Positions 1 to 8,769 are shown, counted from the stretch's first letter. The stretch: DNA of 64,000 nucleotides from Grimontia marina (GCF_900060185.1 NZ_FIZY01000019.1:26908-90907); one strand, 5' to 3'. A program made the numbers and translations. The notes: generated from the sequence alone by a model not told the origin.

Positions 1-466
1 TCAACACAGACGGGATAACTTTTGGGACAAGCCCGAGGAACGCATACTTCGCCAACACCAAGTTGATTCGGGCAAAGTCCTGCATGGCGGGAAAGCGCAT
101 AAAGCTGAAATCGAGATAGCTGAGCACATGAGTCAAATCACTTCCGGTCACCGTGATCCGAGATACACCCGGAGCGCTGGCAGGGCTGACATTGTGTTGG
201 GTGATCACACCGTCCATCAACACACTCTGCTTGCCGTGCATTTCTACCGTAATCACGGTGCGCACCAGAGGGATGGGATTATTGCTGGCAAGCATAAAGA
301 TCGTGTGCAGCGGCGAATTGTCGTCAATTTCAAACACCAACTGAAAACCAGAAGGCCCCTCGGTTTTGGATTGCACCTCACAGGAAACAAAGGCGTTAAT
401 AACCGCTTTTGAAACCGGAACCGGCGCAACAGGGCCAATGTAGAGGCTCATGACGACATCAGACAT
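1..466 (-). CDS. eCIS hub/spike protein, VgrG-like (Afp8/Pvc8 type), partial
   Basis: Open from an ATG at 466 to the left edge without a stop, so only about 155 N-terminal residues are seen. The start overlaps the upstream stop by one base (TGATG), which points to translational coupling. The visible part matches the N-terminal domain of hub/spike proteins of contractile injection systems, with the characteristic stretch FMRFPAMQDFARINLVLAKY followed by a Gly-Leu-Val-Pro-x-Val-Ile-Pro-Ser motif near residue 150. In the family these trimers join the tube to the puncturing tip. Position after CIS_tube and LysM genes fits Afp7-Afp8 order. The C-terminal OB and spike parts lie outside the window. 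Confidence 0.82.
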   Translation of the reverse strand, partial: MSDVVMSLYIGPVAPVPVSKAVINAFVSCEVQSKTEGPSGFQLVFEIDDNSPLHTIFMLASNNPIPLVRTVITVEMHGKQSVLMDGVITQHNVSPASAPGVSRITVTGSDLTHVLSYLDFSFMRFPAMQDFARINLVLAKYAFLGLVPKVIPSVL

Positions 467-810
467 CAGCCCTCCCCATCACCCGAAGAAAGAGCAATTT
501 TCCGGCCTGGTATTGCCACCAAATCACCGGGGTAGTATTCGAGGTTGGCATCCGCAATGTGCCACCACCGCGATGGCTCCGCGTAATAAGCCGCCCCCAG
601 CAGATCCAACCTGTCTCCTTCTCTGACCAAAAGCATGGGTGCGGTACCTTCCGCCGCGGGCTCTGGAACAAATCGGCGACTGACAAAGACTCTCTCGGTG
701 CCATTGCTGTCCATCATCACTTTTAAAGGCGCACCCGCATAACGACTACTTGGCGCAAAGTCTGCGGTCTCGTCGGTATTGCTGAGAAGGTACTGGGTAA
801 GATCAGTCAT
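466..810 (-). CDS. LysM-like baseplate protein (gp53/Afp7 C-terminal type)
   Basis: 114 residues. The longest frame begins at a TTG at 825, but the ATG at 810 has a GGGGG stretch about nine bases upstream and is preferred. The C-terminal half (REGDRLDLLGAAYYAEPSRW, then IADAN and PGDLVAIPG) is a LysM-like fold as found at the end of Afp7/Pvc7 and in phage gp53-type baseplate proteins. In Afp/PVC this domain is fused to the CIS_tube domain; here the two are separate neighbouring genes. It probably packs around the hub at the baseplate. The exact structural role is inferred from order and family. Confidence 0.75.
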   Translation of the reverse strand: MTDLTQYLLSNTDETADFAPSSRYAGAPLKVMMDSNGTERVFVSRRFVPEPAAEGTAPMLLVREGDRLDLLGAAYYAEPSRWWHIADANLEYYPGDLVAIPGRKIALSSGDGEG

Positions 811-825
811 GCTATTCGCCCCCAA

Positions 826-1449
826 TCATCCATCAACCGCGGGTTTAATGACTTTCGCTGCCTGCTTCTCGATGCCATCTAGGTAATGCAGGAAGAGCGA
901 CGAAGCAGGATGGTCAAAGCCTAAATCATCGACCGACAACACTTGCAGTGACAGGCTGGCTTTGGCACGGATAGGATTTAACTGCGCGCTGAAAAACTCT
1001 TCTGCCACAGAAAGACTACCGACTTTCACAGGCATTCTTCGACGCAATCCCCAGCTGAAAACAGGCAAAGGTTGGGTCATCGGAATAATGGTGAGCTTGC
1101 CTTGTCGCGCCAGCGTGTCATTGTCTAAAAGCTGGCGTTTGGTTGGCGAAATCAGGCTACGAAGCGCAGCGATGTAATGCCCTATTCCGTATTTCACTGC
1201 GTCCTCGTCACCCCGTGACATGGCATCTGTCGCATCGAGAATCGCATCAAACGTAATGGTTTCTTTTGGCGGACCATTGAGGCGCAGTTGTTCACTGCGG
1301 GTTTCAGAGGTCGATGGTGATTTCACCTCAAACTGGGTATTGAGTGAGTCTGGATTAATCAGCAAAGGAATGGCGCTCATTGGCTCCGCGCTTTGTGGAT
1401 CCAATAGCACAATTCCGGCTTTGAGGTAGTTAGGTTTGGAAGACAGCAT
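826..1449 (-). CDS. CIS_tube domain protein (Afp7/Pvc7 N-terminal type)
   Basis: 207 residues. The ATG at 1449 directly follows the upstream TAA (TAAATG). The N-terminal region, with the LINPDSLNTQFEV motif and the KETITFDAILDATDAM stretch, is typical of the contractile-injection-system tube-initiation domain that links the hub trimer to the hexameric tube. Family members of Afp7/Pvc7 type carry a C-terminal LysM domain; it is absent here and encoded by the next gene. The protein is expected at the bottom of the inner tube, inside the baseplate. Family assignment is firm; the split architecture is a direct observation. Confidence 0.82.
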   Translation of the reverse strand: MLSSKPNYLKAGIVLLDPQSAEPMSAIPLLINPDSLNTQFEVKSPSTSETRSEQLRLNGPPKETITFDAILDATDAMSRGDEDAVKYGIGHYIAALRSLISPTKRQLLDNDTLARQGKLTIIPMTQPLPVFSWGLRRRMPVKVGSLSVAEEFFSAQLNPIRAKASLSLQVLSVDDLGFDHPASSLFLHYLDGIEKQAAKVIKPAVDG

Positions 1450-1659
1450 TTAGCGCGCCCTCCTGGCTGCAACAGTCCGGGCTAGTTGCCTTGTCGCTGA
1501 AGCCGCCGCTTGCTGCTGTGCCAGCCTTTGATGCTCTGATGAAACGGAGGTCATACCCGGCCAGTTTTCCCGGACGGCATCGGACATCACGCGATAAATT
1601 TCGCGATAGGAGGCGTTTTCAGCGATATCGATTTGATCGAACCTAATCGTGATTTTCAT
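1450..1659 (-). CDS. Small conserved-position eCIS protein of unknown function
   Basis: 69 residues, ATG at 1659 preceded by an AGGAGG sequence four bases upstream, and stop immediately abutting the CIS_tube start. The context (good ribosome binding site, tight operon packing on both sides) supports a real gene. The N-terminal half looks like a beta-strand followed by a helix (MKITIRFDQIDIAENASYRE), and the C-terminal half is Ala/Gln/Arg rich and basic (ending AARRAR). I do not recognise the family. It may be a small baseplate or tube accessory, or an adaptor for the preceding DUF4157 protein; neither is shown by the sequence. Confidence 0.65.
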   Translation of the reverse strand: MKITIRFDQIDIAENASYREIYRVMSDAVRENWPGMTSVSSEHQRLAQQQAAASATRQLARTVAARRAR

Positions 1660-1667
1660 TCATCCTC

Positions 1668-3269
1668 CTACGGCACCGCGAGGTTGCCCGGAATGGTCCA
1701 CCAAAGCGGTGGCGCTAATGATGGGATCATCCGAACACCGCGATAAATGAGATAACCAATGCCAACGGCAGCAGCCCCTGCAACGACAGGTTTAACGGCT
1801 GGACGCAAATCCGGAATTTCAGGAAGCTCTGGCATACGCCAAGGCTCTGAAGGCGGCTCCACAGGCTGTGGATTCGGCTGCGGGACAACCCTGGGCACAG
1901 TGTGAGGTAGCAATACCGGAACAGGCAAACGAACACGGATTCGCACGCTGCGCGGTGCCCTTCTTCTGCGCGTGTTCCGGCAGCGATAGTAATACACACC
2001 ATTGGAAGCAGAACCGCCTATGGCAGGCCAAACATCAATATTCTGCAAAGGGTTCGCTACGAAGGGCATGGTCGGAAAGGCGTAAGACCACATGGTCGTG
2101 GCAGGGCCAATGATCCGCTGGTAATTGGCTATATCCCGGTTCAACTGAGCTTCGGCATCAGCCCGACGACTGTTTAACCAAGAAGCAGGCTTGATTTCCC
2201 CAACTTCATCAATATAAGGCCCTTGAGGCCATTGCTTGACCATATCAGGTCGCGTTGAACCGGGAATCTGAAAACCGGGGTGACCATTTCCCAAACAAGG
2301 TGTCGTAGGAGAAATCGCTTGGTGAAGTGCGCCACAGAAACCGCCAATCTGGCGGTGTGCAGCGACACCAATCTGACCCATTGTCATGGTCGGCACGTCA
2401 CAACCCGCTACGATTGCCCGCTGGATTACTGGAAGTCTTCCATGTCGAGATACGCCATCCAGCAACTTAGCTTGAGGAATAGGTGCTGAAGGCTGCGGTC
2501 GGTTATCGCCAAAGGATTCCACCGCAGATTCTGGGATCAAATAGAGCTTGCTCTCAGGAGTCTCCAGCGACTGCAAATCAGTAAACAGGCTTTCAACCTC
2601 AGACTGTTCCATCATCTCGCCGAGAAATTCAAGGTCGTGGGAAGGTGATTCCGAGCCCACGACTTCCGCAGATTCTGCCGCACCCATCCTTTGTGGGAAA
2701 CGTCCGATCAAGCCTTGCGGTGACGACACACTGAAGCGCTTACCCGCAGCAAATGCATCCCCGCCCCGATCAGCCTCTTGCTCGTAAGTGTCACCCGCGC
2801 CCTGAAGCTTCGAAAACGCGAGCCCGCGGCGCTGCTGCACTACATGCGTCAACTCATGCCCGATCAAACGCAAGCCTTCTGGCGTGTCTGGACGATAGAA
2901 TCCGCTTCCGAAAAACACATCGTTACCCGCAGTAAAGGCTTTGGCCTGAAGTTGTCGGGCGTAGTTTTGTGCCATGCCGCCGGTATAGAAATTCACATCT
3001 GGCAGCGTTGTACCGAAGGTTTGTTCCGCACGCTCTCTTAACGATTGCGGAATCGCACCATCTGGCTGGGTTGCGCTCGAGCTGGATGCAGGATTTTTCA
3101 AAACTGGGCTATTCGCAGCCGCCTTAGCGGCGCAAGCAGAACAAGTGCCTCCTCTCGGTGCTGCATTCCCACAGCCACATTTTTTCTGAATCACAAAGCC
3201 GTTTTGCGGAGTATTGACCGCTTTCTCGGCATTGGATTTTTGCGGTGTCAGCGGAGTGAATTCAGCCAT
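1668..3269 (-). CDS. DUF4157 protein with nuclease-like C-terminal region, likely eCIS cargo
   Basis: 533 residues, overlapping the ATPase gene by eight bases. Order of parts: a Cys cluster (C31, C33, C43, C46) resembling a metal knuckle; a DUF4157 domain (about 72-180) with a metallopeptidase-like H138-E-L-T-H142 and a downstream E165-A-D; a linker; a region (about 286-430) in which RPD (D342) is followed 15 residues later by GEIK (E358, K360) and then Gln375 and Tyr383, the spacing of PD-(D/E)xK nuclease-fold toxins; a basic and Pro-rich stretch; and a hydrophobic segment (about 493-515). DUF4157 is one of the domains most associated with eCIS loci and is often the N-terminal part of cargo toxins. 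The nuclease reading is my inference from motifs. It could instead be a structural protease-like component. Confidence 0.75.
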   Translation of the reverse strand: MAEFTPLTPQKSNAEKAVNTPQNGFVIQKKCGCGNAAPRGGTCSACAAKAAANSPVLKNPASSSSATQPDGAIPQSLRERAEQTFGTTLPDVNFYTGGMAQNYARQLQAKAFTAGNDVFFGSGFYRPDTPEGLRLIGHELTHVVQQRRGLAFSKLQGAGDTYEQEADRGGDAFAAGKRFSVSSPQGLIGRFPQRMGAAESAEVVGSESPSHDLEFLGEMMEQSEVESLFTDLQSLETPESKLYLIPESAVESFGDNRPQPSAPIPQAKLLDGVSRHGRLPVIQRAIVAGCDVPTMTMGQIGVAAHRQIGGFCGALHQAISPTTPCLGNGHPGFQIPGSTRPDMVKQWPQGPYIDEVGEIKPASWLNSRRADAEAQLNRDIANYQRIIGPATTMWSYAFPTMPFVANPLQNIDVWPAIGGSASNGVYYYRCRNTRRRRAPRSVRIRVRLPVPVLLPHTVPRVVPQPNPQPVEPPSEPWRMPELPEIPDLRPAVKPVVAGAAAVGIGYLIYRGVRMIPSLAPPLWWTIPGNLAVP

Positions 3270-5274
3270 AATTCAAATCCCCCGCTTTGATGGGACGTTC
3301 GAGTTTTTGAAGCTCCGCCGCCGCTGCTTCCATCAACCAGCGCATCGACACGGCTTCATTATGCTGCGCAGCGAGAAACGCACCATTCAGTGCAACGTTG
3401 TGAATGCTGCCGCCAGTAAGATTCAGCTTCGCAAGCCGAGCTGGGTTAACGTCGGAAGCCAATGGTGTTTGGGTCGGGAATACAGAGCGCCAGATCCGCT
3501 CTCTTTCCGCTGACGCAGGGAAAGGGAAATCGACCACGAAGCGCAGGCGGCGCATGAAAGCTTTGTCGATCTGGGATTTTAGATTGGTGGCGAGAATCGC
3601 CAATCCGTTGAACATTTCGATCCGTTGCAGCAAGTCATCGATACCGATATTGGCGAATCTATCGTTGCTGTTTTTCACTTCGCTTCGCTTGCCAAACAAT
3701 GCGTCAGCTTCATCGAAGAAGAGTATGGCTCCACAGCGCTCAGCCGCCTGAAATAAGGCGCGCATTTGCTTCTCGCTTTCGCCAATGTATTTGCTGATCA
3801 CACTGGCAAGGTCGATACGGTAAAGATCGAGGTTCAGGGTATTGGCAATCACCTCTGCTGCCATGGTTTTCCCTGTCCCGCTTTCACCGCTGAACATGGC
3901 GCTAATGCCCATGCCCCGACTCATGCGTTCACGGAATCCCCAGGACTGATAAACACGGCTGCGAAGAGCAACCTGAGAAGCAAGCTGCTCCAACATCTTG
4001 GTTTGAGATTCCGGCAACACCAGATTCTCCCAGCAGGCTTTGCACTCGATACGTTGGGCGAGTTTTGAAAGCTCTGTTGACGCCCCACGTTGGCAGATTT
4101 GCCAGAGTGCTTTTTCAAAATCTGAGTCATTATTTACGCCACTTTGTGCAGCGGCCACTGAAGCAGAACGGCAAATGTCTGGCTCACTCATCGAAAATTG
4201 TTCGGCCAACCTTGCAGGAAGCTGTTTGTCTTCAACCGGAAGCAATTTTGACCAAATCGACTCCTGCTCTTGCACCGTTGGTCGTTTCACTTCAAGCGGG
4301 AAACTTCTGGTCGAAAGGGCTGCAGGAGAGTTCCCTGTGTCAATCAATACCAGTCCGCGCATTCTAGCAAGAAACTGCTCAGCCAATTTTTGTTTTGGCG
4401 CATCGTCCGCCTCTTCGACCAATAACAGCATGGGTAAAAGGCTCGCCTCACGCAGCCAGAGCCTTGCAAGGGCATCTAAATCGTTCGCGCGGGAAGGTAG
4501 ATTAGATGCATTGATGCGTTGTAAACCGATATTTAATTCGGTCGAAATAGAGACCGCCATTGTGCGCTTAGCGAAGGCATCATCTCCAAAAAGCTCAAAC
4601 ACGGTCGGCGTGTTGTTCATTTCGAAGGGCTGGCTTTGAGAAAGGTAATTTAATGCGGCATCCGACTTTTGGCGCTGGGATGGCATGAGAGAAACGGCTG
4701 ATTCCACATTGGCAGGTTCAAGCAATACGGAAAGACGTTCATCGATGTAACTCAGACCACGGGCAAAATTCACCACCCGCTCATCAGCACTCAATATTCC
4801 GTCACCAGAACCTAATGGCTGCCATTCCACCAGCAACCAATAACGAAGTGGGGAATGCGGTGAAAAGCTGCTCCAATCGCATTGCGGAATGCGTGACACA
4901 CAAAGCATCGCAGTCGGAAATGTATTTGAGTGCTTGTTAGAAAGAGCGGAGCATCGCTCTCCCACCAATGGTTCAAGCGCTGCGGCAACCACCAAAGCCA
5001 ATACGCTCTGGTCGCTTTCATTCAGTCCAAACTGGTCATTCAAGACATTGATTGAACTCGGGTTGCCCACTTTAGTTTCAGAACGAAATCGAGCATTTAC
5101 GGATGAAACCGATTCCGACGATGTGGTGCTGTCTTCGTCTGACAGCAATTTGAGCGCCCAATCTACCAAGGCGGCTAAATGAGCGTTGTTCAACGCCTGC
5201 CAACGCTCAAGACATTGCAGCTCTTTGGCTTGTTGCTGCTCAGAAGTAGAAAATTGGATGGACTCAGACATCAT
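3262..5274 (-). CDS. AAA+ ATPase of eCIS (Afp15/Pvc15 type)
   Basis: 670 residues. The start overlaps the DUF4255 stop (ATGATG/TGA); a second ATG at 5271 is equally possible. The C-terminal AAA+ module has Walker A GESGTGKT (463-470), Walker B AILFFDEAD (about 516-524), a sensor-1 Asn in AILATN, and Arg residues in AFMRRLRF. The N-terminal 400 residues contain a degenerate AAA-like region with LLLVEEADD and no intact Walker A, which is common in this family. In eCIS the ATPase is needed for particle assembly or cargo loading, and it is not part of the mature particle in most models. It acts in the cytoplasm of the producing cell. The assignment is firm from motifs and context. Confidence 0.88.
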   Translation of the reverse strand: MMSESIQFSTSEQQQAKELQCLERWQALNNAHLAALVDWALKLLSDEDSTTSSESVSSVNARFRSETKVGNPSSINVLNDQFGLNESDQSVLALVVAAALEPLVGERCSALSNKHSNTFPTAMLCVSRIPQCDWSSFSPHSPLRYWLLVEWQPLGSGDGILSADERVVNFARGLSYIDERLSVLLEPANVESAVSLMPSQRQKSDAALNYLSQSQPFEMNNTPTVFELFGDDAFAKRTMAVSISTELNIGLQRINASNLPSRANDLDALARLWLREASLLPMLLLVEEADDAPKQKLAEQFLARMRGLVLIDTGNSPAALSTRSFPLEVKRPTVQEQESIWSKLLPVEDKQLPARLAEQFSMSEPDICRSASVAAAQSGVNNDSDFEKALWQICQRGASTELSKLAQRIECKACWENLVLPESQTKMLEQLASQVALRSRVYQSWGFRERMSRGMGISAMFSGESGTGKTMAAEVIANTLNLDLYRIDLASVISKYIGESEKQMRALFQAAERCGAILFFDEADALFGKRSEVKNSNDRFANIGIDDLLQRIEMFNGLAILATNLKSQIDKAFMRRLRFVVDFPFPASAERERIWRSVFPTQTPLASDVNPARLAKLNLTGGSIHNVALNGAFLAAQHNEAVSMRWLMEAAAAELQKLERPIKAGDLNYG

Positions 5275-6578
5275 GGCACCCCCACTACCTGAGTCGGGTC
5301 GAAAATCGGTGCTCTTTGGGTGAAGTCCGGAGCAACAGGTGGTCGGTCTCGAAGGATAAACCAGCTATCGACACCATCAACACGCAATCTGGCTGGGTAA
5401 CTGCCTGCAACCAGCGGCCCGAAGATAAAAACGAGGGTGTTTGTCGCCACTGCGACAGATTCCGCCGTCGCCCCCTCTGAACCGAGCCACATCATGACTT
5501 GTTGCCCGGGATGAACATGCGGGGTAACGCTTAATGTGACAACCACAGTTTGACCATTTCGCACCACACTGGTGGGTGGTAAGGTCATGGCTGGGGCGAT
5601 TTGGGCGGAAAGTTGATTAGATTGTAATGGTTGACCACCAACGTCAGCAGTAAAGAAAAGTGAATAGATACCTGCTGCCCAATTGGCTGCAGCATTCGGC
5701 AGTGTCACTGACTGCGCGCGTGCTGTTCCGCCCGCCTCTGCATTGATTGTATGTTCCACCTCCTGCGAGATATGAGAGAGCGTAAATCGAGGATTCGCGC
5801 CATCCAGCGCAAGACCTTCGGTGTCCAGGGTATCTCCCAACCTTGCACTAGGCTGTAAGGCGGGAGGGATAATGCGCGCCAGTTGGGGAACTGACGGGAC
5901 CAGACTTGGCTGGACATCGGGCCCTGTATTTCCGGGGCCAATGGTCAATACCGGAAGCGCTTCCCGCGTGCCCTGTTCAACTTGCATCAACACGGTTGAT
6001 ACGCGGTAAGTCGCGGAGGGGCGGTACTGACTTTGCAATGCGCTCCATAACGCGGATTTTTCCGACACAGGCATTGGATGGGGCGCGATACGAATCGCCT
6101 CAGCCTGATCAGCCAAACCTGTGTCTGCCAGCGCTTGGAGAAGCGGAGGAAGGCCAGCAGCAATCGCGGGTGAAGGGTTTAGCGCAGTTTGAATTTCTGC
6201 GCGGGTAAACCCCGGATGTTCGTGAAGAATTTGCATGGCATAGCCAAGCAATACATCGTTGTGCAAATCCGCGGTGCTATAGACACTCACGATGTAATAC
6301 AAATCCAGCGGCAGCGGTGTGTTATTGATTCTATCGCCGTCGTTGTTTCGGGTTGGCAAACATTGGTTTGCCCAGGCAGCGTTGACTTCGGTGTGGTAGA
6401 GAAACACATTCAGCGCAGGTGCATTATCTTCTTCCTGCGCCAGCATTTGGTCGGGTGGAAGCGCGTGAACAGGCACATTGGTATTCACCACGGTTGCCAC
6501 ATCGTGATCGACCAAGCCATCATTCAACAAATCACGGAGAAGTTGAGTGATACCTGCAATCGCCAGCGCGCTGCTCAT
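5271..6578 (-). CDS. DUF4255 (Pvc16_N) protein, tube/sheath terminator cap
   Basis: 435 residues, with ATGA overlaps at both ends. The N-terminal 190 residues are a DUF4255/Pvc16 domain, recognised from SSALAIAGITQLLRDLLNDG at the start, the NVFLYHTEVNAAWAN strand and the LPLDLYYIVSVYS motif. In Afp and PVC the homologous protein (Afp16/Pvc16) caps the distal end of tube and sheath and sets length. The C-terminal 200 residues look like one or two immunoglobulin-like beta domains (VVVTLSVTPHVHPGQQVMMW), an extension seen in several eCIS terminators. The gene lies between a low-complexity protein and the ATPase, as in other eCIS loci. Confidence 0.87.
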   Translation of the reverse strand: MSSALAIAGITQLLRDLLNDGLVDHDVATVVNTNVPVHALPPDQMLAQEEDNAPALNVFLYHTEVNAAWANQCLPTRNNDGDRINNTPLPLDLYYIVSVYSTADLHNDVLLGYAMQILHEHPGFTRAEIQTALNPSPAIAAGLPPLLQALADTGLADQAEAIRIAPHPMPVSEKSALWSALQSQYRPSATYRVSTVLMQVEQGTREALPVLTIGPGNTGPDVQPSLVPSVPQLARIIPPALQPSARLGDTLDTEGLALDGANPRFTLSHISQEVEHTINAEAGGTARAQSVTLPNAAANWAAGIYSLFFTADVGGQPLQSNQLSAQIAPAMTLPPTSVVRNGQTVVVTLSVTPHVHPGQQVMMWLGSEGATAESVAVATNTLVFIFGPLVAGSYPARLRVDGVDSWFILRDRPPVAPDFTQRAPIFDPTQVVGVP

Positions 6579-7411
6579 CGTTTGCTCTCCTGACGGCCAC
6601 GAAGGTAATCAGTCAGGCTTACCGGTGGTTTCCAGCTTGGTGTTTTTTTCTCTGGTGCTTTGGGAGCCGGCACGATAGAAACATGGCCGATGGTCACAGA
6701 CACTTCGAGATGGTCTTGTAGGCTCCCTTCATTTTCTGGAGAAAACGCTGATTCAATGTGGGAAGCCGATACCTTGTTGTCGGCTTGGGTAGAACCTAGT
6801 TCATCACCTAATATCGATGCAGCAACCTGCTTGGTGAAGTCACGGCGTTTCGTAGGTTTCTGAAGATTTTCAGGCACAACAGAGGGAGGTTCCTGCTCTA
6901 AATCTCTCAGCTCGGCGAGAGCCATAGCACTTGCAGAATGCTGGCTTACATCGTTTGATGGTACATCTGGTCTAGCGGAAACCATCGATTTGTTTTCCGT
7001 TTCTCTCTGCCGTTCTTGGCTCCCAGACTCTGCATTATGGTCAGGAAATACAGCCTCTATATCTGACGAATAGTCCTTTTGGGGTGAGCGATTCCCAACG
7101 TTCTTTTGAGAAACTGAGGAGGATGAGGGAGCAAGTTCCCTGTTAAAACCATATTCAAGATTCCGGTCAGAGTGGGATATGTTTTCCTCTCGCACTGCTG
7201 ATGATGCTTCGCTCCGCTCACTTTGAGTAGGTTCGGGATTAGTTTTCGTCTTTTCTGGCTCCAACCATTCAGTAACAGCGTCACTCAATGGGTGAGATAC
7301 TGCAGGCGAAGTGGCCTCACTCACGTGGGAATAATAAGAACGCACCACAGGTTTGAGCGATTGTTCACCCGAGATATTTCGGCGAAGAAATTGGCTGAGA
7401 CCTCGACTCAT
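6575..7411 (-). CDS. Low-complexity eCIS-associated protein with conserved C-terminal motif
   Basis: 278 residues. The frame is open from a TTG at 7432, but the ATG at 7411 has an AGGAGG eight bases upstream and is chosen. Most of the protein is Ser/Glu/Pro/Gln rich and probably disordered. Two ordered-looking ends stand out: MSRGLSQFLRRN at the N-terminus and, at the C-terminus, VSVTIGHVSIVPAPKAP followed by PPVSLTDYLRGR. From memory, proteins at this locus position in other eCIS clusters end in a similar VTIGxIxVxA...LSLDDYLRRR arrangement, so this is likely a genuine but undescribed eCIS component. A tether or assembly linker is a guess. The stop overlaps the DUF4255 start. Confidence 0.7.
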   Translation of the reverse strand: MSRGLSQFLRRNISGEQSLKPVVRSYYSHVSEATSPAVSHPLSDAVTEWLEPEKTKTNPEPTQSERSEASSAVREENISHSDRNLEYGFNRELAPSSSSVSQKNVGNRSPQKDYSSDIEAVFPDHNAESGSQERQRETENKSMVSARPDVPSNDVSQHSASAMALAELRDLEQEPPSVVPENLQKPTKRRDFTKQVAASILGDELGSTQADNKVSASHIESAFSPENEGSLQDHLEVSVTIGHVSIVPAPKAPEKKTPSWKPPVSLTDYLRGRQESKR

Positions 7412-7424
7412 CTTCTTCCCCTCC

Positions 7425-8231
7425 TCACTCAATAATCATCGCAATATGACGACGACGGCGGGCAGGACTCATGGTGAGAATATCCTGACTCGACCAGCCA
7501 TAGGCCATTGCCAGTAAATGCACATCCCAAAGCTGCTTCTCAACACTGGCAGAGAGTTGCGCCCAAAACTGGTTGGCAATATCAAACTGGTGCAGCGTTT
7601 CGGCACCGCAATCCGGACAGACTGAATTCAGAGACACGATGGAAAGAGGTTCAGAAGCCAGCATCCGTTGTTCGAGCTGTTCGAACAGCATTTCCCACGC
7701 ATCTTGCGTATTCCCTTTTTCAGCCAGCGCAGAACAGATTTGAGGGAAGTCCTCGGGTTCAATAACCCGCTGTGTAAACTGAAAGAGCATGTCTTCGCCG
7801 TTATCCAGAATATTGAGATCCGAAATGCGGGGTAAACGAAATCGACATGGGATCCCATCGAGAATCACATCGTGATAAACGGGGAGATACGCATCCGTAT
7901 CCAGTGAAGCGTGCACCGCGTCCCAGGCTTTGGAGAGTTCAGGGGACGCGGTACCTAACACTTGCGAAACGGTAAACGAAAGCTGCGTTTTCTCTCCGCA
8001 TTCACCGCATTTGGCTTCAACTTCAATGGCATCTCCAAACTGGCGCTGGTAAGCAAGCATCAACAAATGATCACGACCTGCCACTGTCCAGTCTGGCAGT
8101 GTTGGTTTCAACGAATCCGGAACAAACGCGCCCGCCAGTATTGCCGCCCGCTCTTGCGCGTGACGTGCAGAAGCAGCTTCCCAAACTTCCACCTGGCGGT
8201 TATCGTTCAATGCTTGCAACACCATAGCCAT
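7425..8231 (-). CDS. T4-type baseplate protein with two CxxC pairs
   Basis: 268 residues, starting at ATG 8231, 10 bases after the tube gene stop. It looks like the T4 baseplate protein family found in eCIS and myophage loci. Two Cys pairs, C75-x-x-C78 (CGEC) and C205-x-x-C208 (CPDC), probably bind one zinc ion together. The C-terminal helix-rich part (LLAMAYGWSSQDILTMSPAR) resembles the chaperone/assembly tail proteins of phages that follow the tube gene. A structural baseplate or an assembly-chaperone role are both possible. The position between tube and DUF4255 is that seen in other eCIS loci. Confidence 0.72.
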   Translation of the reverse strand: MAMVLQALNDNRQVEVWEAASARHAQERAAILAGAFVPDSLKPTLPDWTVAGRDHLLMLAYQRQFGDAIEVEAKCGECGEKTQLSFTVSQVLGTASPELSKAWDAVHASLDTDAYLPVYHDVILDGIPCRFRLPRISDLNILDNGEDMLFQFTQRVIEPEDFPQICSALAEKGNTQDAWEMLFEQLEQRMLASEPLSIVSLNSVCPDCGAETLHQFDIANQFWAQLSASVEKQLWDVHLLAMAYGWSSQDILTMSPARRRRHIAMIIE

Positions 8232-8241
8232 CAGCGTCTAC

Positions 8242-8769
8242 TCACTGCTCAGGATGAACAAAACTGGGTTCTTTCGGTGTGGTCACCGCCATGCGCTCCC
8301 AGCCTTCGTTTTCGAGTTTGATGGACTGAATCATGAACGCAGAACTTGATGCGTCTAATCCCGGCAGCGCTTTGTATTCCGATACCCAACAGCGGTAAAT
8401 GCTGTAACTCAACACTTTCTGCCCCGCCTCATTCAGGACTTCCAGAATCAGGTCTTTGTGGAGATCTGCCAGAGATACTTCACCGCCAGGCTCAGTCCCA
8501 ATTCGCCAAACCTTATTCGCCCACTGTTCGAACTGCAGATTTTCCGTTACACCGCGTTCAAGGGTGATGGCTTCGAATTTCACCTGCCCTGGAGACTTAC
8601 GGGTGTGGGATGGGTCGCCACCTGCGCGGTATTCATTCACTTCCACCGTGCGGCTGAGACCTGAAACCTTCTGCACCGCCGCCAACACATCACCGCCGGC
8701 TTCTTTGATGATGAATTTGTACCCAGGATACGGGACCACCCGCTGACCATTCACATTGAGCTGAGACAT
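8242..8769 (-). CDS. eCIS inner tube protein (phage tail tube, gp19-like)
   Basis: 175 residues; ATG at 8769 with a GAGGGGG sequence upstream. The protein has the conserved features of the contractile tail tube family: N-terminal PYPGYKFIIKE, the AVQKVSGLSRTVEVNEYRAG loop, and the ITLERGVTENLQFEQWANKV stretch. Hexamers stack inside the sheath to make the rigid tube that is pushed into the target. Only one tube gene lies in this window, whereas Afp and PVC have two or three paralogues. The gene follows the sheath gene by 67 bases and is surely cotranscribed with it. Confidence 0.92.
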   Translation of the reverse strand: MSQLNVNGQRVVPYPGYKFIIKEAGGDVLAAVQKVSGLSRTVEVNEYRAGGDPSHTRKSPGQVKFEAITLERGVTENLQFEQWANKVWRIGTEPGGEVSLADLHKDLILEVLNEAGQKVLSYSIYRCWVSEYKALPGLDASSSAFMIQSIKLENEGWERMAVTTPKEPSFVHPEQ

